From an uncultured Collinsella sp. (GTDB lineage: Bacteria > Actinomycetota > Coriobacteriia > Coriobacteriales > Coriobacteriaceae), in contig CABUZI010000086.1 in NCBI GenBank assembly GCA_902496005.1, forward strand, positions 1-7,249: a stretch of 7,249 bases of DNA, written 5' to 3'. Under the pieces are notes generated by a model, which worked only from the letters and a program-made list of their open reading frames with translations, was not told the origin of the DNA and made no database searches. Below, piece after piece: positions 1 through 5,573 of this stretch; positions within the stretch are counted from its first letter, which is position 1, and each line of letters opens with the position of its first letter. A program made the translations under genes and the position numbers.

Positions 1-529
1 TAGGCTTACCCAGGGCATTCTGCAGCGCACTCGCAATAAACGCACCGATGTAGCCACCCGAGGCGGACAGATTTTGCGGCGTGAACATAAGGTCACACGA
101 GTCGCTCGTACCCGGCACCATCAGCGAAAGAATGGAGACAACGGTGATAAAGACCACGGCTCCGCCCGCGACCGAGCGCACGTTGAGCGGCGAGTCCTCG
201 CCTAAAAAGAGCGTGGCGGCAAACAGCAAAATGACGATCGGCAGCACGTAGGCGCCCAGGCCAAAGCCCAGGTGGTAAAAACCGGCAACAGCAGCCGTCA
301 CGGGCGCTGTTGCCGGAGAAATCACGGCAATAAAGGACGCAATCGCCAAAACGGCAATGACCACGCCGGCGATATCGCGATTGGCCGAGGGCTCCACCAA
401 GGGCTCAAAATCGTCGAAGTCCGCCTCGTGGCCCTTATTGGCACGCAGATGGGAACCGGCACCCTTAGCAGATGCCGGTTGGTTATTGGCCTTATTGCCT
501 TTGGCGTTTTGTGCAGATCCGCGCGCCAA
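1..529 (-). CDS. ftsK: FtsK/SpoIIIE-type DNA translocase, N-terminal part (3' end outside window)
   Basis: Only the first 176 codons are present; the gene runs off the left edge. The visible part is the membrane anchor. A polar, lysine/asparagine/alanine-rich stretch (residues 1-34) and an acidic patch (35-46, with FDDFEP) precede hydrophobic segments at about 53-70, 87-109 and 119-138. A fourth segment begins near 160 with the pattern GGYIGAFIASALQNALGKP, typical of the last helix of the FtsK four-helix domain. Full-length family members add a linker, a RecA-like ATPase motor and a DNA-reading gamma domain that pump chromosome ends through the closing septum; none of these is visible here. 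The chosen start is TTG at 529-527, because a GGAGG lies six bases upstream and no in-frame ATG occurs before Met137. The start follows the rnj stop by one base, so the two are probably co-transcribed and perhaps translationally coupled. The rnj-ftsK order is known from other Actinobacteria. Identity is inferred from topology and context, not from the motor domain. Confidence 0.82.
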   Translation of the reverse strand, partial: MARGSAQNAKGNKANNQPASAKGAGSHLRANKGHEADFDDFEPLVEPSANRDIAGVVIAVLAIASFIAVISPATAPVTAAVAGFYHLGFGLGAYVLPIVILLFAATLFLGEDSPLNVRSVAGGAVVFITVVSILSLMVPGTSDSCDLMFTPQNLSASGGYIGAFIASALQNALGKP

Positions 530-530
530 A

Positions 531-2201
531 CTAAACCTCCATGACGACCGGGATGATCATCGGACGGGTGCGCGTACGGCTCCAGATAAAGTTAGAGAGC
601 GAATCGCGCACGGCCTTGCGAATGGCATCGGAACCGCTGCTCGTAAAGCTAAACTTGCCCTTCTCGATCGTCTTCATAATGGACGCGGAGGCATCCTCGG
701 AGAACTGGTCGTCGATGGCAAACGAGACGCCGCGGCCCGAGAACTCGATGGCCTCGATCTTCTTGTGCTTGAGCGAGACGATGGCAACAGCGGTAACCAT
801 ACCGTCGTTGGCGAGCTTCTGACGATCGCGCAGGACGATGGGGTCGGTATCGCCGATACGCAGGCCGTCGACGTAGACGACGCCGGACTCGACGGGCGTA
901 CCGCGTTTGACGATACCGCCGCGCATCTCGAGCGTGTCGCCGTTATCGAGGATAAAGATGTGATCATCCTTGATGCCCATCTTGCGGGCCAGCTGGGCAT
1001 GGGCACGCAGATGCACGGCCTCGCCGTGAACCGGCATAAAGTAGGTGGGCTTGGCCATGGCCATCAGTAGCTTGAGTTCCTCCTGGCTACCGTGACCGGA
1101 GACGTGAACGAGAGCGCGGTTCTTATCCCACACGTCGCAGCCGAGCTTGGCTAGGCTGTTGACGACCTGCTGGACGGCTTTCTCGTTACCGGGGACCGGC
1201 GTTGCCGAGAGGATAACGGTATCGCCCTCGTGGATGGAGAGCGTCTTGTGCTCTCCGTTGGCCATGCGGGACAGGGCCGACAGCGGCTCGCCCTGCGAAC
1301 CGGTGCACATGACGACGATCTTGTCGTCGGGCAGGTTATCGATGTCAAAGGCATCGATGATATCGGCGTCGTCGATGTTGAGGTAGCCAAGCTCGCGCGC
1401 CACGCGGGTGTTAGTGAGCATGGAGCGACCGGTCACAACGACCTTACGGCCGCACTTGCGGGCGGCATCGCAGATCTGCTGCAGACGATGGATGTGGCTC
1501 GAGAACGACGCGACGAACACGCGACCCGGCGCGTTCTTGATGGCGTGCAGCAGGTTGGGGCCGACTTCGGCCTCGGACTTGGTAAAGCCCGGAACCGTGG
1601 CGTTGGTGGAGTCGGAAAGCAGCAGGTCGATGCCCTGCTTGGCAAAGCGGCTGATAGCGGCGTAGTCGGGCGTGACGCCGTCGATGGGCGTCTGGTCGAG
1701 CTTAAAGTCGCCGGTGTGCATAACGGTGCCCTGATTGGTGCGGATGAACACGCCCAGAGCGCCGGGGATGGAGTGCGTCATCGAAAAGAAATCGAGCGAG
1801 ATGCCGCCGAGGTTGACATGGCTGCCGCCCTTGACCTCGCGGAACTTGGGTGCGCGGATGCGGAACTCAGAAAGCTTGCCCTCGATAAAGCCAAGCGTCA
1901 GCTTGCTCGAGAAGATGGGCACCTTATTGTTGAGGTCCTGCAGCAGATACGGAAGCGAACCGGTGTGGTCCTCGTGGCCGTGGGTGACGACGATACCGCG
2001 GAGCTTCTCCTCGTTCTCCAGAACATAGGTGTAGTCGGGAAGCACCAGGTCAATACCGGGCTGGGAATCGTCGGGGAACATGAGGCCAGCGTCAACGAGC
2101 ACCATGTCGTCGCCGCATTCGAAGACCGTCATGTTCTTGCCGATGCCGTCAAGGCCGCCGAGCGGAATGATCTTCAAGGGAGATGATTTTTTAGCTGCCA
2201 T
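531..2201 (-). CDS. rnj: Ribonuclease J (metallo-beta-lactamase / beta-CASP RNase)
   Basis: A 556-residue zinc-dependent ribonuclease of the RNase J family, a dual 5'-to-3' exonuclease and endonuclease acting in mRNA decay and rRNA maturation in the cytoplasm. Its length matches the usual 550-560 residues. Metallo-beta-lactamase motifs are visible: DAG at 37-39, the HxHxDH metal site HGHEDH at 74-79, His143 in THSIPG, and GDFK at 164-167. Beta-CASP motifs follow: LLSDSTNA (194-201) with Glu210, SFSSHIHR (232-239), TGSQGEP (300-306) and SGHGSQEE (368-375). PVHGE at 390-394 supplies the last metal-binding histidine. A C-terminal domain of about 110 residues follows and ends in MEV. No key residue appears to be missing. 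The ATG at 2201 is preceded by AAAGGAA at 2215-2221, about 13 bases away, which is a long spacing; the next in-frame Met (24) lies inside the first conserved strand, so the ATG is kept. The gene is followed directly by ftsK and preceded by a gene-free repeat region after pnp. Confidence 0.96.
   Translation of the reverse strand: MAAKKSSPLKIIPLGGLDGIGKNMTVFECGDDMVLVDAGLMFPDDSQPGIDLVLPDYTYVLENEEKLRGIVVTHGHEDHTGSLPYLLQDLNNKVPIFSSKLTLGFIEGKLSEFRIRAPKFREVKGGSHVNLGGISLDFFSMTHSIPGALGVFIRTNQGTVMHTGDFKLDQTPIDGVTPDYAAISRFAKQGIDLLLSDSTNATVPGFTKSEAEVGPNLLHAIKNAPGRVFVASFSSHIHRLQQICDAARKCGRKVVVTGRSMLTNTRVARELGYLNIDDADIIDAFDIDNLPDDKIVVMCTGSQGEPLSALSRMANGEHKTLSIHEGDTVILSATPVPGNEKAVQQVVNSLAKLGCDVWDKNRALVHVSGHGSQEELKLLMAMAKPTYFMPVHGEAVHLRAHAQLARKMGIKDDHIFILDNGDTLEMRGGIVKRGTPVESGVVYVDGLRIGDTDPIVLRDRQKLANDGMVTAVAIVSLKHKKIEAIEFSGRGVSFAIDDQFSEDASASIMKTIEKGKFSFTSSGSDAIRKAVRDSLSNFIWSRTRTRPMIIPVVMEV
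536..540 (-). promoter_or_regulatory. ftsK ribosome-binding site inside the end of rnj
   Basis: GGAGG on the minus strand spans the last sense codons of rnj (ATG GAG GTT TAG). It is followed by a six-base spacer and the TTG start at 529. It is a perfect anti-16S match and the main reason for choosing TTG. Ribosomes ending rnj translation would stop within a few bases of this site, which suggests translational coupling. Confidence 0.7.
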
Positions 2202-2289
2202 AGGTTAGTGTGGTTTCCTTTCTTCGAAACGGGTCTGGAACAACCGACGGGGCGCTTCTGGCAAACCGACCGCCGGGAACGTACAAACA

Positions 2290-2309
2290 TGCATCGCTGA
2301 GTCGATGCA
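2290..2309 (-). promoter_or_regulatory. Hairpin in the rnj leader
   Basis: TGCATCG and CGATGCA (2290-2296 and 2303-2309) form a perfect seven-pair stem with a six-base loop, about 90 bases upstream of the rnj start. It has no U-tract, so it is not a terminator. If transcription starts from the -10-like sequence just upstream (2318-2326), this hairpin would lie at or within a few bases of the transcript's 5' end. The sequence shows the stem; its role is inference. Confidence 0.45.
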
Positions 2310-2317
2310 ATAACCAC

Positions 2318-2326
2318 AGTATGATA
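2318..2326 (-). promoter_or_regulatory. Possible rnj promoter -10 region (weak)
   Basis: The minus strand carries overlapping -10-like hexamers TATCAT (2326-2321) and CATACT (2323-2318) in the most AT-rich part of the rnj upstream region. No good -35 match is seen at normal spacing; the best is three of six positions. A promoter is expected here, because pnp ends in a strong terminator and rnj needs its own start, but the exact site is a guess. Confidence 0.25.
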
Positions 2327-2389
2327 CCCATTTGCACAACAACAGACCACCCATGCATCAAAGCCCCATCTGAACCTGTGTATCCCGCC

Positions 2390-2530
2390 GGTCTGGGGCC
2401 ATCGGGGCCGGGGCGGGTTAAGTTTGCTGCTCTACAGTCCTGCGCAAGACGGAAAGCACGTTAAGTGCTTTCCTTTGCGTGCGGAACTCGCGACAAACTT
2501 AACCCGCCCCGGCCCCGATGGCCCCAGACC
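2390..2530 (+). repeat. Palindromic element A with 37-bp perfect arms and conserved core
   Basis: The arms 2390-2426 and 2494-2530 are perfect reverse complements over 37 bp and are very GC-rich in the outer part (GGTCTGGGGCC outermost, GGGTTAAGTTTG innermost). The 69-base segment 2426-2494, which includes the innermost arm base on each side, resembles the core of element B. Inside it lies a nine-pair hairpin, GGAAAGCAC / GTGCTTTCC (2451-2459 and 2465-2473, loop GTTAA). Flanking it, TGCGCAA (2441-2447) can pair with TTGCGTG (2475-2481), including two G-U pairs. CTGCTCTAC on one side and CTCGCGA on the other are left as a conserved unpaired internal loop. There is no U-tract on either strand, so it does not look like a simple terminator. 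No coding capacity is credible. It could be a non-autonomous mobile repeat, a structured RNA, or both; I do not recognise the family. The orientation given follows the CTGCTCTACAG end of the core. Confidence 0.85.
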
Positions 2531-2657
2531 TGCCAAATAGGGACAGGTTTATTTTGGTCGGTTTTATCTGGGGTAATGCCGCACATGCGTTTATCTAAAG
2601 ATCTGAATTCAGATAACTGAATAGACTGTCTGACAAAATCGAAACCCGCACCAACCA
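2531..2657. other. Spacer between the two palindromic elements, no gene
   Basis: These 127 bases are AT-richer than the surroundings and encode nothing credible. They contain GGGACAGGTTTATTTTGG (2540-2557), two related short strings GTTTTATCTGG and GTTTATCTAAAG, and a perfect 14-base palindrome ATCTGAATTCAGAT (2601-2614). The palindrome can alternatively pair as TTATCT (2591-2596) with AGATAA (2611-2616). On the minus strand a TTGTCA resembles a -35 box, but no -10 sits at normal spacing. This may be remnant mobile or repeat DNA; nothing in it can be assigned a function. Confidence 0.4.
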
Positions 2658-2806
2658 GCCCTTTTGCTATTCCCGGCGGGGTCCGCGGATAAAGTTTATC
2701 GCGAGTTCCGCACGAACAGGAGGCCACTTAATGTGGCCTCCGTCGTGAGCAGGACTGTAGAGCAGGAAACTTTATCCGCGGACCCCGCCGGGAATAGCAA
2801 AAGGGC
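2658..2806 (-). repeat. Palindromic element B with 40-bp perfect arms and conserved core
   Basis: The arms 2658-2697 and 2767-2806 are perfect reverse complements over 40 bp. The 69-base core 2698-2766, read on the minus strand, matches the element A core at 56 of 69 positions, so the elements are inverted relative to each other. Its inner hairpin is GGAGGCCAC / GTGGCCTCC (2719-2727 and 2733-2741). Relative to A, three adjacent pairs are changed on both sides, so pairing is kept. The arms share with A only the core-proximal AAGTTT region and a general GC-rich character. The outer end of the right arm (2799-2806) is also the 3' arm and T-run of the pnp terminator, and it is copied in inverted form at 2658-2665. 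It could be a non-autonomous mobile repeat or a structured RNA. Confidence 0.85.
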
Positions 2807-2829
2807 GACCCCTGTACGGAGTCGCCCTT
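2799..2829 (-). terminator. Intrinsic terminator of pnp
   Basis: On the minus strand AAGGGCGACTCC pairs with GGGGTCGCCCTT (2829-2818 with 2812-2801; 12 pairs including one U-G) around the five-base loop GTACA, followed by TTTT. It lies 23 bases after the pnp stop. This is a strong Rho-independent terminator. Its 3' arm overlaps the outer end of palindromic element B. Confidence 0.92.
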
Positions 2830-2852
2830 GTTGAGCTGCTTATGTTTAGCTG

Positions 2853-5099
2853 TTACTCGGCGTCGTGGTGACGGCGGGGCTTTCGGCCTCCGTTGTCGCC
2901 GGGACGGCGCGGACGGTCGCTGCGCTCGGAGCGCTCGCGACGCGGACGCTCACGACGCTGGAAGTGCTCGCCGTCGCCCTCGGAGGCACCCTCGGCACGA
3001 GCCGGGGCCTCGGGCTTATCAAGACGATCGAGCGAGATCTTGCCGCGATCGTCGACCTCGATGACGACGACCTTGACCTCGTCGCCCACGTTGAGGACAT
3101 CCTCGACCTTCTCCACGCGGCCCTTGGCGACGCGAGAGATGTGCAGCAGGCCGTCCTTACCGGGCAGCAGGTTGACGAAGGCGCCGAAGGGCTGGATGGA
3201 GACCACGCGACCAGTGTACTCCTCGCCCGGCTCGGGAACCTTGATGATAAGCTTGATGCGCTCGACAGCCTGGTCGACAGACTCGCCAGTGCCGCCGACA
3301 AAGACGGTGCCGTCCTCCTGGATGTCGACCGAAGCGCCGGTCTCGTCCTGGATGCCGCGGATGACCTTACCGCCGGAACCGATGACGTCGCGGATCTTGT
3401 CGGTCGGAACCTGGATGGAGACGATGCGCGGAGCGGTGCTGCGCGTAGTGTGGCGCGGCTCGGGGATCACATCGAGCATCTTCTGCAGGATGAAGGCGCG
3501 ACCCTCCTTGGCCTGCTGCAGGGCGCGGGCCAGGATGTCGAAGGTGAGGCCGGTGGCCTTGTTGTCCATCTGCAGGGCGGTGATGCCCTCGGTGGTGCCG
3601 GTGACCTTAAAGTCCATGTCGCCCAGGAAGTCCTCGAGACCCTGGATGTCGGACAGGACCACGGTCTTGCCCTCCTCCTGGATCAGGCCCATGGCGATAC
3701 CGGAGACCGGGCGCTTAATGGGCACGCCGCCGTCCATAAGGGCGAGCGTGGAACCGCAGGTCGAAGCCATCGAAGAGGAGCCGTTAGACTCCATGACCTC
3801 GGAGACGACGCGGATGGCGTAGGGGAACTCGTTCTCGTCGGGGAGCACCGGAAGCAGAGCGCGCTCTGCCAGGTTGCCGTGACCGATCTCGCGGCGCTTG
3901 GGGCTGCCCATGCGGCCGGTCTCGCCGGTGCAGAACGGCGGGAAGTTGTAGTGGTGCATGTAGCGCTTGCCCTCGGTGGGCTCGATGGTGTCCAGACGCT
4001 GGCCCTCGTTGAGCATGCCGAGCGACAGGACGGAGAGCACCTGGGTCTGGCCACGCTGGAACAGGCCGGAACCATGAACGAGCGGCAGGTAGTTGTCCTT
4101 CACCATGATGGGACGGATCTCGTCGGCGGCACGGCCGTCGACGCGCTCGCCGGTCTCGACGACCATGGTGCGCATGGCCTTCTTCTCGAGTTTCTTGAGC
4201 GCCACGGGGATCTCGCGCTCCCAGGCGGCCTGCTCCTCGTCGGTGAACTCGGCACGGATGGACTCCTTCAGAGCCTCGACCTTGCCGATACGGGAGAGCT
4301 TGTCGGCGTCGCGAAGGGCGGCTGCCATCTCGTCGTAGTGGGCGAAGATGCGCTCCTGGACCTCCTCGACGGGCTGGTCGAGCGGGTACTCCTTCTTGAC
4401 GATGGGGCCGTTGACCTGCTCCCACTCGGCGACGAACTCGTCCTGAGCCTGGCAGAAAGCGGCAAGGGCCTCCTGGCCAAACTTCATGGCGGCGAGCATG
4501 TCGTCCTCGGAGATCTCCTCGGCGCCGGCCTCGACCATCGAGATGAAGTCGGCGGATCCGCCCAGCTCCAGGTCCAGATCGGAGTTCTCGCGCTCCTCGT
4601 AGGTGGGGTTGACGATAAACTCGCCGGTCTCCACGTTGCGGCCGATGCGCACGCAGGCAAGCGGGCCCTCGAAGGGCACGCCGCCGAGCGTCATGGCCAG
4701 GGAAGCACCCATGACGTTGATGACGTCAAAGGGGTTGACTTGGTCGGCGACAAGCGAGGTGGCGACGATGTGCACCTCGTTGCGGAAACCGTCCGGGAAG
4801 CTCGGGCGAATCGGACGGTCGATCATGCGCGCGGTGAGCGTGGCCTTCTCGCTGGGACGGCCCTCACGCTTGAGGTAGCCACCCGGGATGCGCCCTGCGG
4901 CGTACATCTTCTCGTTGAAGTCGACGGTCAGCGGGAAGAAGTCGTAGTTCTTGCGCTCCTTGGAGACGACCACGGTGTCGAGCATCGTGGTGTCGCCCTG
5001 CTTGACCAGGCAGGCGCCGGTGGCCTGCTTGGCAAGCTCGCCCGACTCGAAGGTGTAGGTCTTGCCGTACAGCTCAAAGGTCTTGGATACGAGTGTCAT
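2853..5099 (-). CDS. pnp: Polyribonucleotide nucleotidyltransferase (PNPase)
   Basis: A 748-residue phosphorolytic 3'-to-5' exoribonuclease that degrades RNA to nucleoside diphosphates and can run in reverse to add tails; it acts in the cytoplasm as a trimer. Domains in order: first RNase PH-like core (about 10-145, with the hallmark FFPLTVDFNEKMYAAGRIPGG at 54-74 and KREGRPSE at 77-84), helical linker (about 240-310), second RNase PH core (about 320-550), KH domain (about 558-617, IGSGGK at 573-578) and S1 domain (about 627-693). The active core shows KRREIGHG (401-408), SNGSSSMAS (438-446) for phosphate binding, and EDFLGDMDF (489-497), where Asp490 and Asp496 correspond by remembered alignment to the catalytic pair in E. 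coli. The last 34 residues (715-748) hold 13 arginines and resemble no domain. The ATG at 5099 is preceded by AAAGGAG with normal short spacing. Upstream are a terminator and a leader hairpin. The rpsO-pnp order is conserved in many bacteria. Confidence 0.98.
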   Translation of the reverse strand: MTLVSKTFELYGKTYTFESGELAKQATGACLVKQGDTTMLDTVVVSKERKNYDFFPLTVDFNEKMYAAGRIPGGYLKREGRPSEKATLTARMIDRPIRPSFPDGFRNEVHIVATSLVADQVNPFDVINVMGASLAMTLGGVPFEGPLACVRIGRNVETGEFIVNPTYEERENSDLDLELGGSADFISMVEAGAEEISEDDMLAAMKFGQEALAAFCQAQDEFVAEWEQVNGPIVKKEYPLDQPVEEVQERIFAHYDEMAAALRDADKLSRIGKVEALKESIRAEFTDEEQAAWEREIPVALKKLEKKAMRTMVVETGERVDGRAADEIRPIMVKDNYLPLVHGSGLFQRGQTQVLSVLSLGMLNEGQRLDTIEPTEGKRYMHHYNFPPFCTGETGRMGSPKRREIGHGNLAERALLPVLPDENEFPYAIRVVSEVMESNGSSSMASTCGSTLALMDGGVPIKRPVSGIAMGLIQEEGKTVVLSDIQGLEDFLGDMDFKVTGTTEGITALQMDNKATGLTFDILARALQQAKEGRAFILQKMLDVIPEPRHTTRSTAPRIVSIQVPTDKIRDVIGSGGKVIRGIQDETGASVDIQEDGTVFVGGTGESVDQAVERIKLIIKVPEPGEEYTGRVVSIQPFGAFVNLLPGKDGLLHISRVAKGRVEKVEDVLNVGDEVKVVVIEVDDRGKISLDRLDKPEAPARAEGASEGDGEHFQRRERPRRERSERSDRPRRPGDNGGRKPRRHHDAE

Positions 5100-5112
5100 T
5101 GTTCTCCTTTAC

Positions 5113-5135
5113 CCCACAGGCCCCTTGCCTGCGGG
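5113..5135 (-). promoter_or_regulatory. pnp leader hairpin next to the ribosome-binding site
   Basis: On the minus strand CCCGCAGGC (5135-5127) pairs with GCCTGTGGG (5121-5113) around the five-base loop AAGGG, nine pairs including one G-U. It ends four bases before AAAGGAG of pnp. PNPase is known in E. coli to repress its own mRNA through an upstream leader hairpin that is cut by RNase III. A similar role here is only suggested by position. Confidence 0.5.
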
Positions 5136-5167
5136 CTTCTCATGTGACGCGGGCCCCCTGCCCCCGC

Positions 5168-5183
5168 CACGCTTCAGAGCGTG
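5168..5183 (-). promoter_or_regulatory. Second, smaller hairpin in the rpsO-pnp spacer
   Basis: CACGCT and AGCGTG (5168-5173 and 5178-5183) make a perfect six-pair stem with a four-base loop. It has no U-tract. It lies between the rpsO terminator and the pnp leader hairpin and may be part of one folded pnp leader. No convincing promoter is visible in 5100-5202. Confidence 0.35.
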
Positions 5184-5202
5184 ATTGTTCGCGCCCTTAC
5201 AC

Positions 5203-5234
5203 AAAAAGAGCGCCCCGCTGCGCAGGACGCTCTT
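5203..5234 (-). terminator. Intrinsic terminator/attenuator after rpsO
   Basis: On the minus strand AAGAGCG (5234-5228) pairs with CGCTCTT (5212-5206), with further C-G pairs possible toward the loop, followed by a run of five T. It starts 15 bases after the rpsO stop. As no obvious promoter follows before pnp, it may act as a partial terminator that sets the rpsO:pnp ratio. Confidence 0.85.
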
Positions 5235-5248
5235 GGCATGTACAAATC

Positions 5249-5527
5249 CTACTGGATGTTGTCGCGGATGCCCAGAGCCTTGATGAGCTCACGGTACTCG
5301 ACGATGTCGTTCTTCTTGATGTAGGAAAGAAGACGACGACGACGACCGACGAGCATGAGCAGGCCACGACGGGTGTGGAAGTCCTTCTGGTGGGACTTCA
5401 TGTGCTCGGTCAGCTCCTTGATGCGCTCGGACAGGATGGCGACCTGAACCTTGGGGTTGCCGGTGTCGACCGGGGTGTTACCGAACTGGGCAGTCAGCTC
5501 CGCCTTGCGCTCTTTGGAAACAGTCAT
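5249..5527 (-). CDS. rpsO: 30S ribosomal protein S15
   Basis: A 92-residue primary 16S rRNA-binding protein of the small-subunit platform, close to the usual 88-90 residues. Family signatures are clear: NTPVDTGNPKVQVAILSERI near residues 16-35, then LTEHMKSHQKDFHTRRGLLM and LVGRRRRLLSYIKKND, with the conserved HxxDFHTRRGL, GRRRRLLSYL-type and Y(R/K)xLIxxLGIR elements. The end DNIQ replaces the common shorter LGIR(R/K) ending, adding a few residues. The start is the ATG at 5527, preceded by AAAGGTG (5533-5539) at good spacing; the in-frame frame continues upstream to an ATG at 5623, but that part looks non-coding. It is followed by an attenuator and pnp. The upstream leader is structured, as expected for an S15 gene, many of which are self-regulated by S15 binding to their mRNA. 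Confidence 0.98.
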   Translation of the reverse strand: MTVSKERKAELTAQFGNTPVDTGNPKVQVAILSERIKELTEHMKSHQKDFHTRRGLLMLVGRRRRLLSYIKKNDIVEYRELIKALGIRDNIQ

Positions 5528-5547
5528 TGTTTCACCTTTCGTTTTGC

Positions 5548-5573
5548 GTCGCCCACGGGCGACTCGATTCGCC
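5548..5573 (-). promoter_or_regulatory. rpsO leader with two mutually exclusive hairpins
   Basis: GTCGCC and GGCGAC (5548-5553 and 5558-5563, four-base loop) form a six-pair hairpin about eight bases upstream of the rpsO Shine-Dalgarno. The GGCGA at 5558-5562 can instead pair with TCGCC at 5569-5573, giving a five-pair hairpin further from the ribosome site. The two cannot coexist. S15 leaders with alternative folds are known in several bacterial groups; whether this is one of them is inferred from position and pairing only. Confidence 0.45.

Noticed and set aside
1230..2186. A 318-codon plus-strand frame opposite rnj, plus similar frames at 357-1070 and 1735-2028
   Set aside because: The opposite strand encodes RNase J with all its catalytic motifs. 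These frames have no recognisable domain and arise from codon bias.
2461..2727. An 88-codon minus-strand frame spanning parts of both palindromic elements
   Set aside because: It runs through the core of A, the spacer and half of B without a ribosome site, and its composition follows the repeats rather than a protein.
2390..2806. The repeats as a CRISPR array or simple bidirectional terminators
   Set aside because: There are only two copies, in opposite orientation and with different arms, without unit-spacer periodicity. Element A has no T-run on either strand, and the only terminator-like tract near B belongs to the separate pnp hairpin.
2202..2852. A transposase or other gene hidden in the pnp-rnj gap
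   Set aside because: No frame in the gap has a ribosome site, plausible composition or recognisable motifs; the space is largely taken up by the palindromes, the terminator and the rnj leader.
2865..5147. A 760-codon open frame on the plus strand opposite pnp
   Set aside because: It is an antisense shadow of a GC-rich gene: low-complexity Leu/Ala/Gly/Asp/Val composition, no family resemblance, and the opposite strand is unmistakable PNPase.
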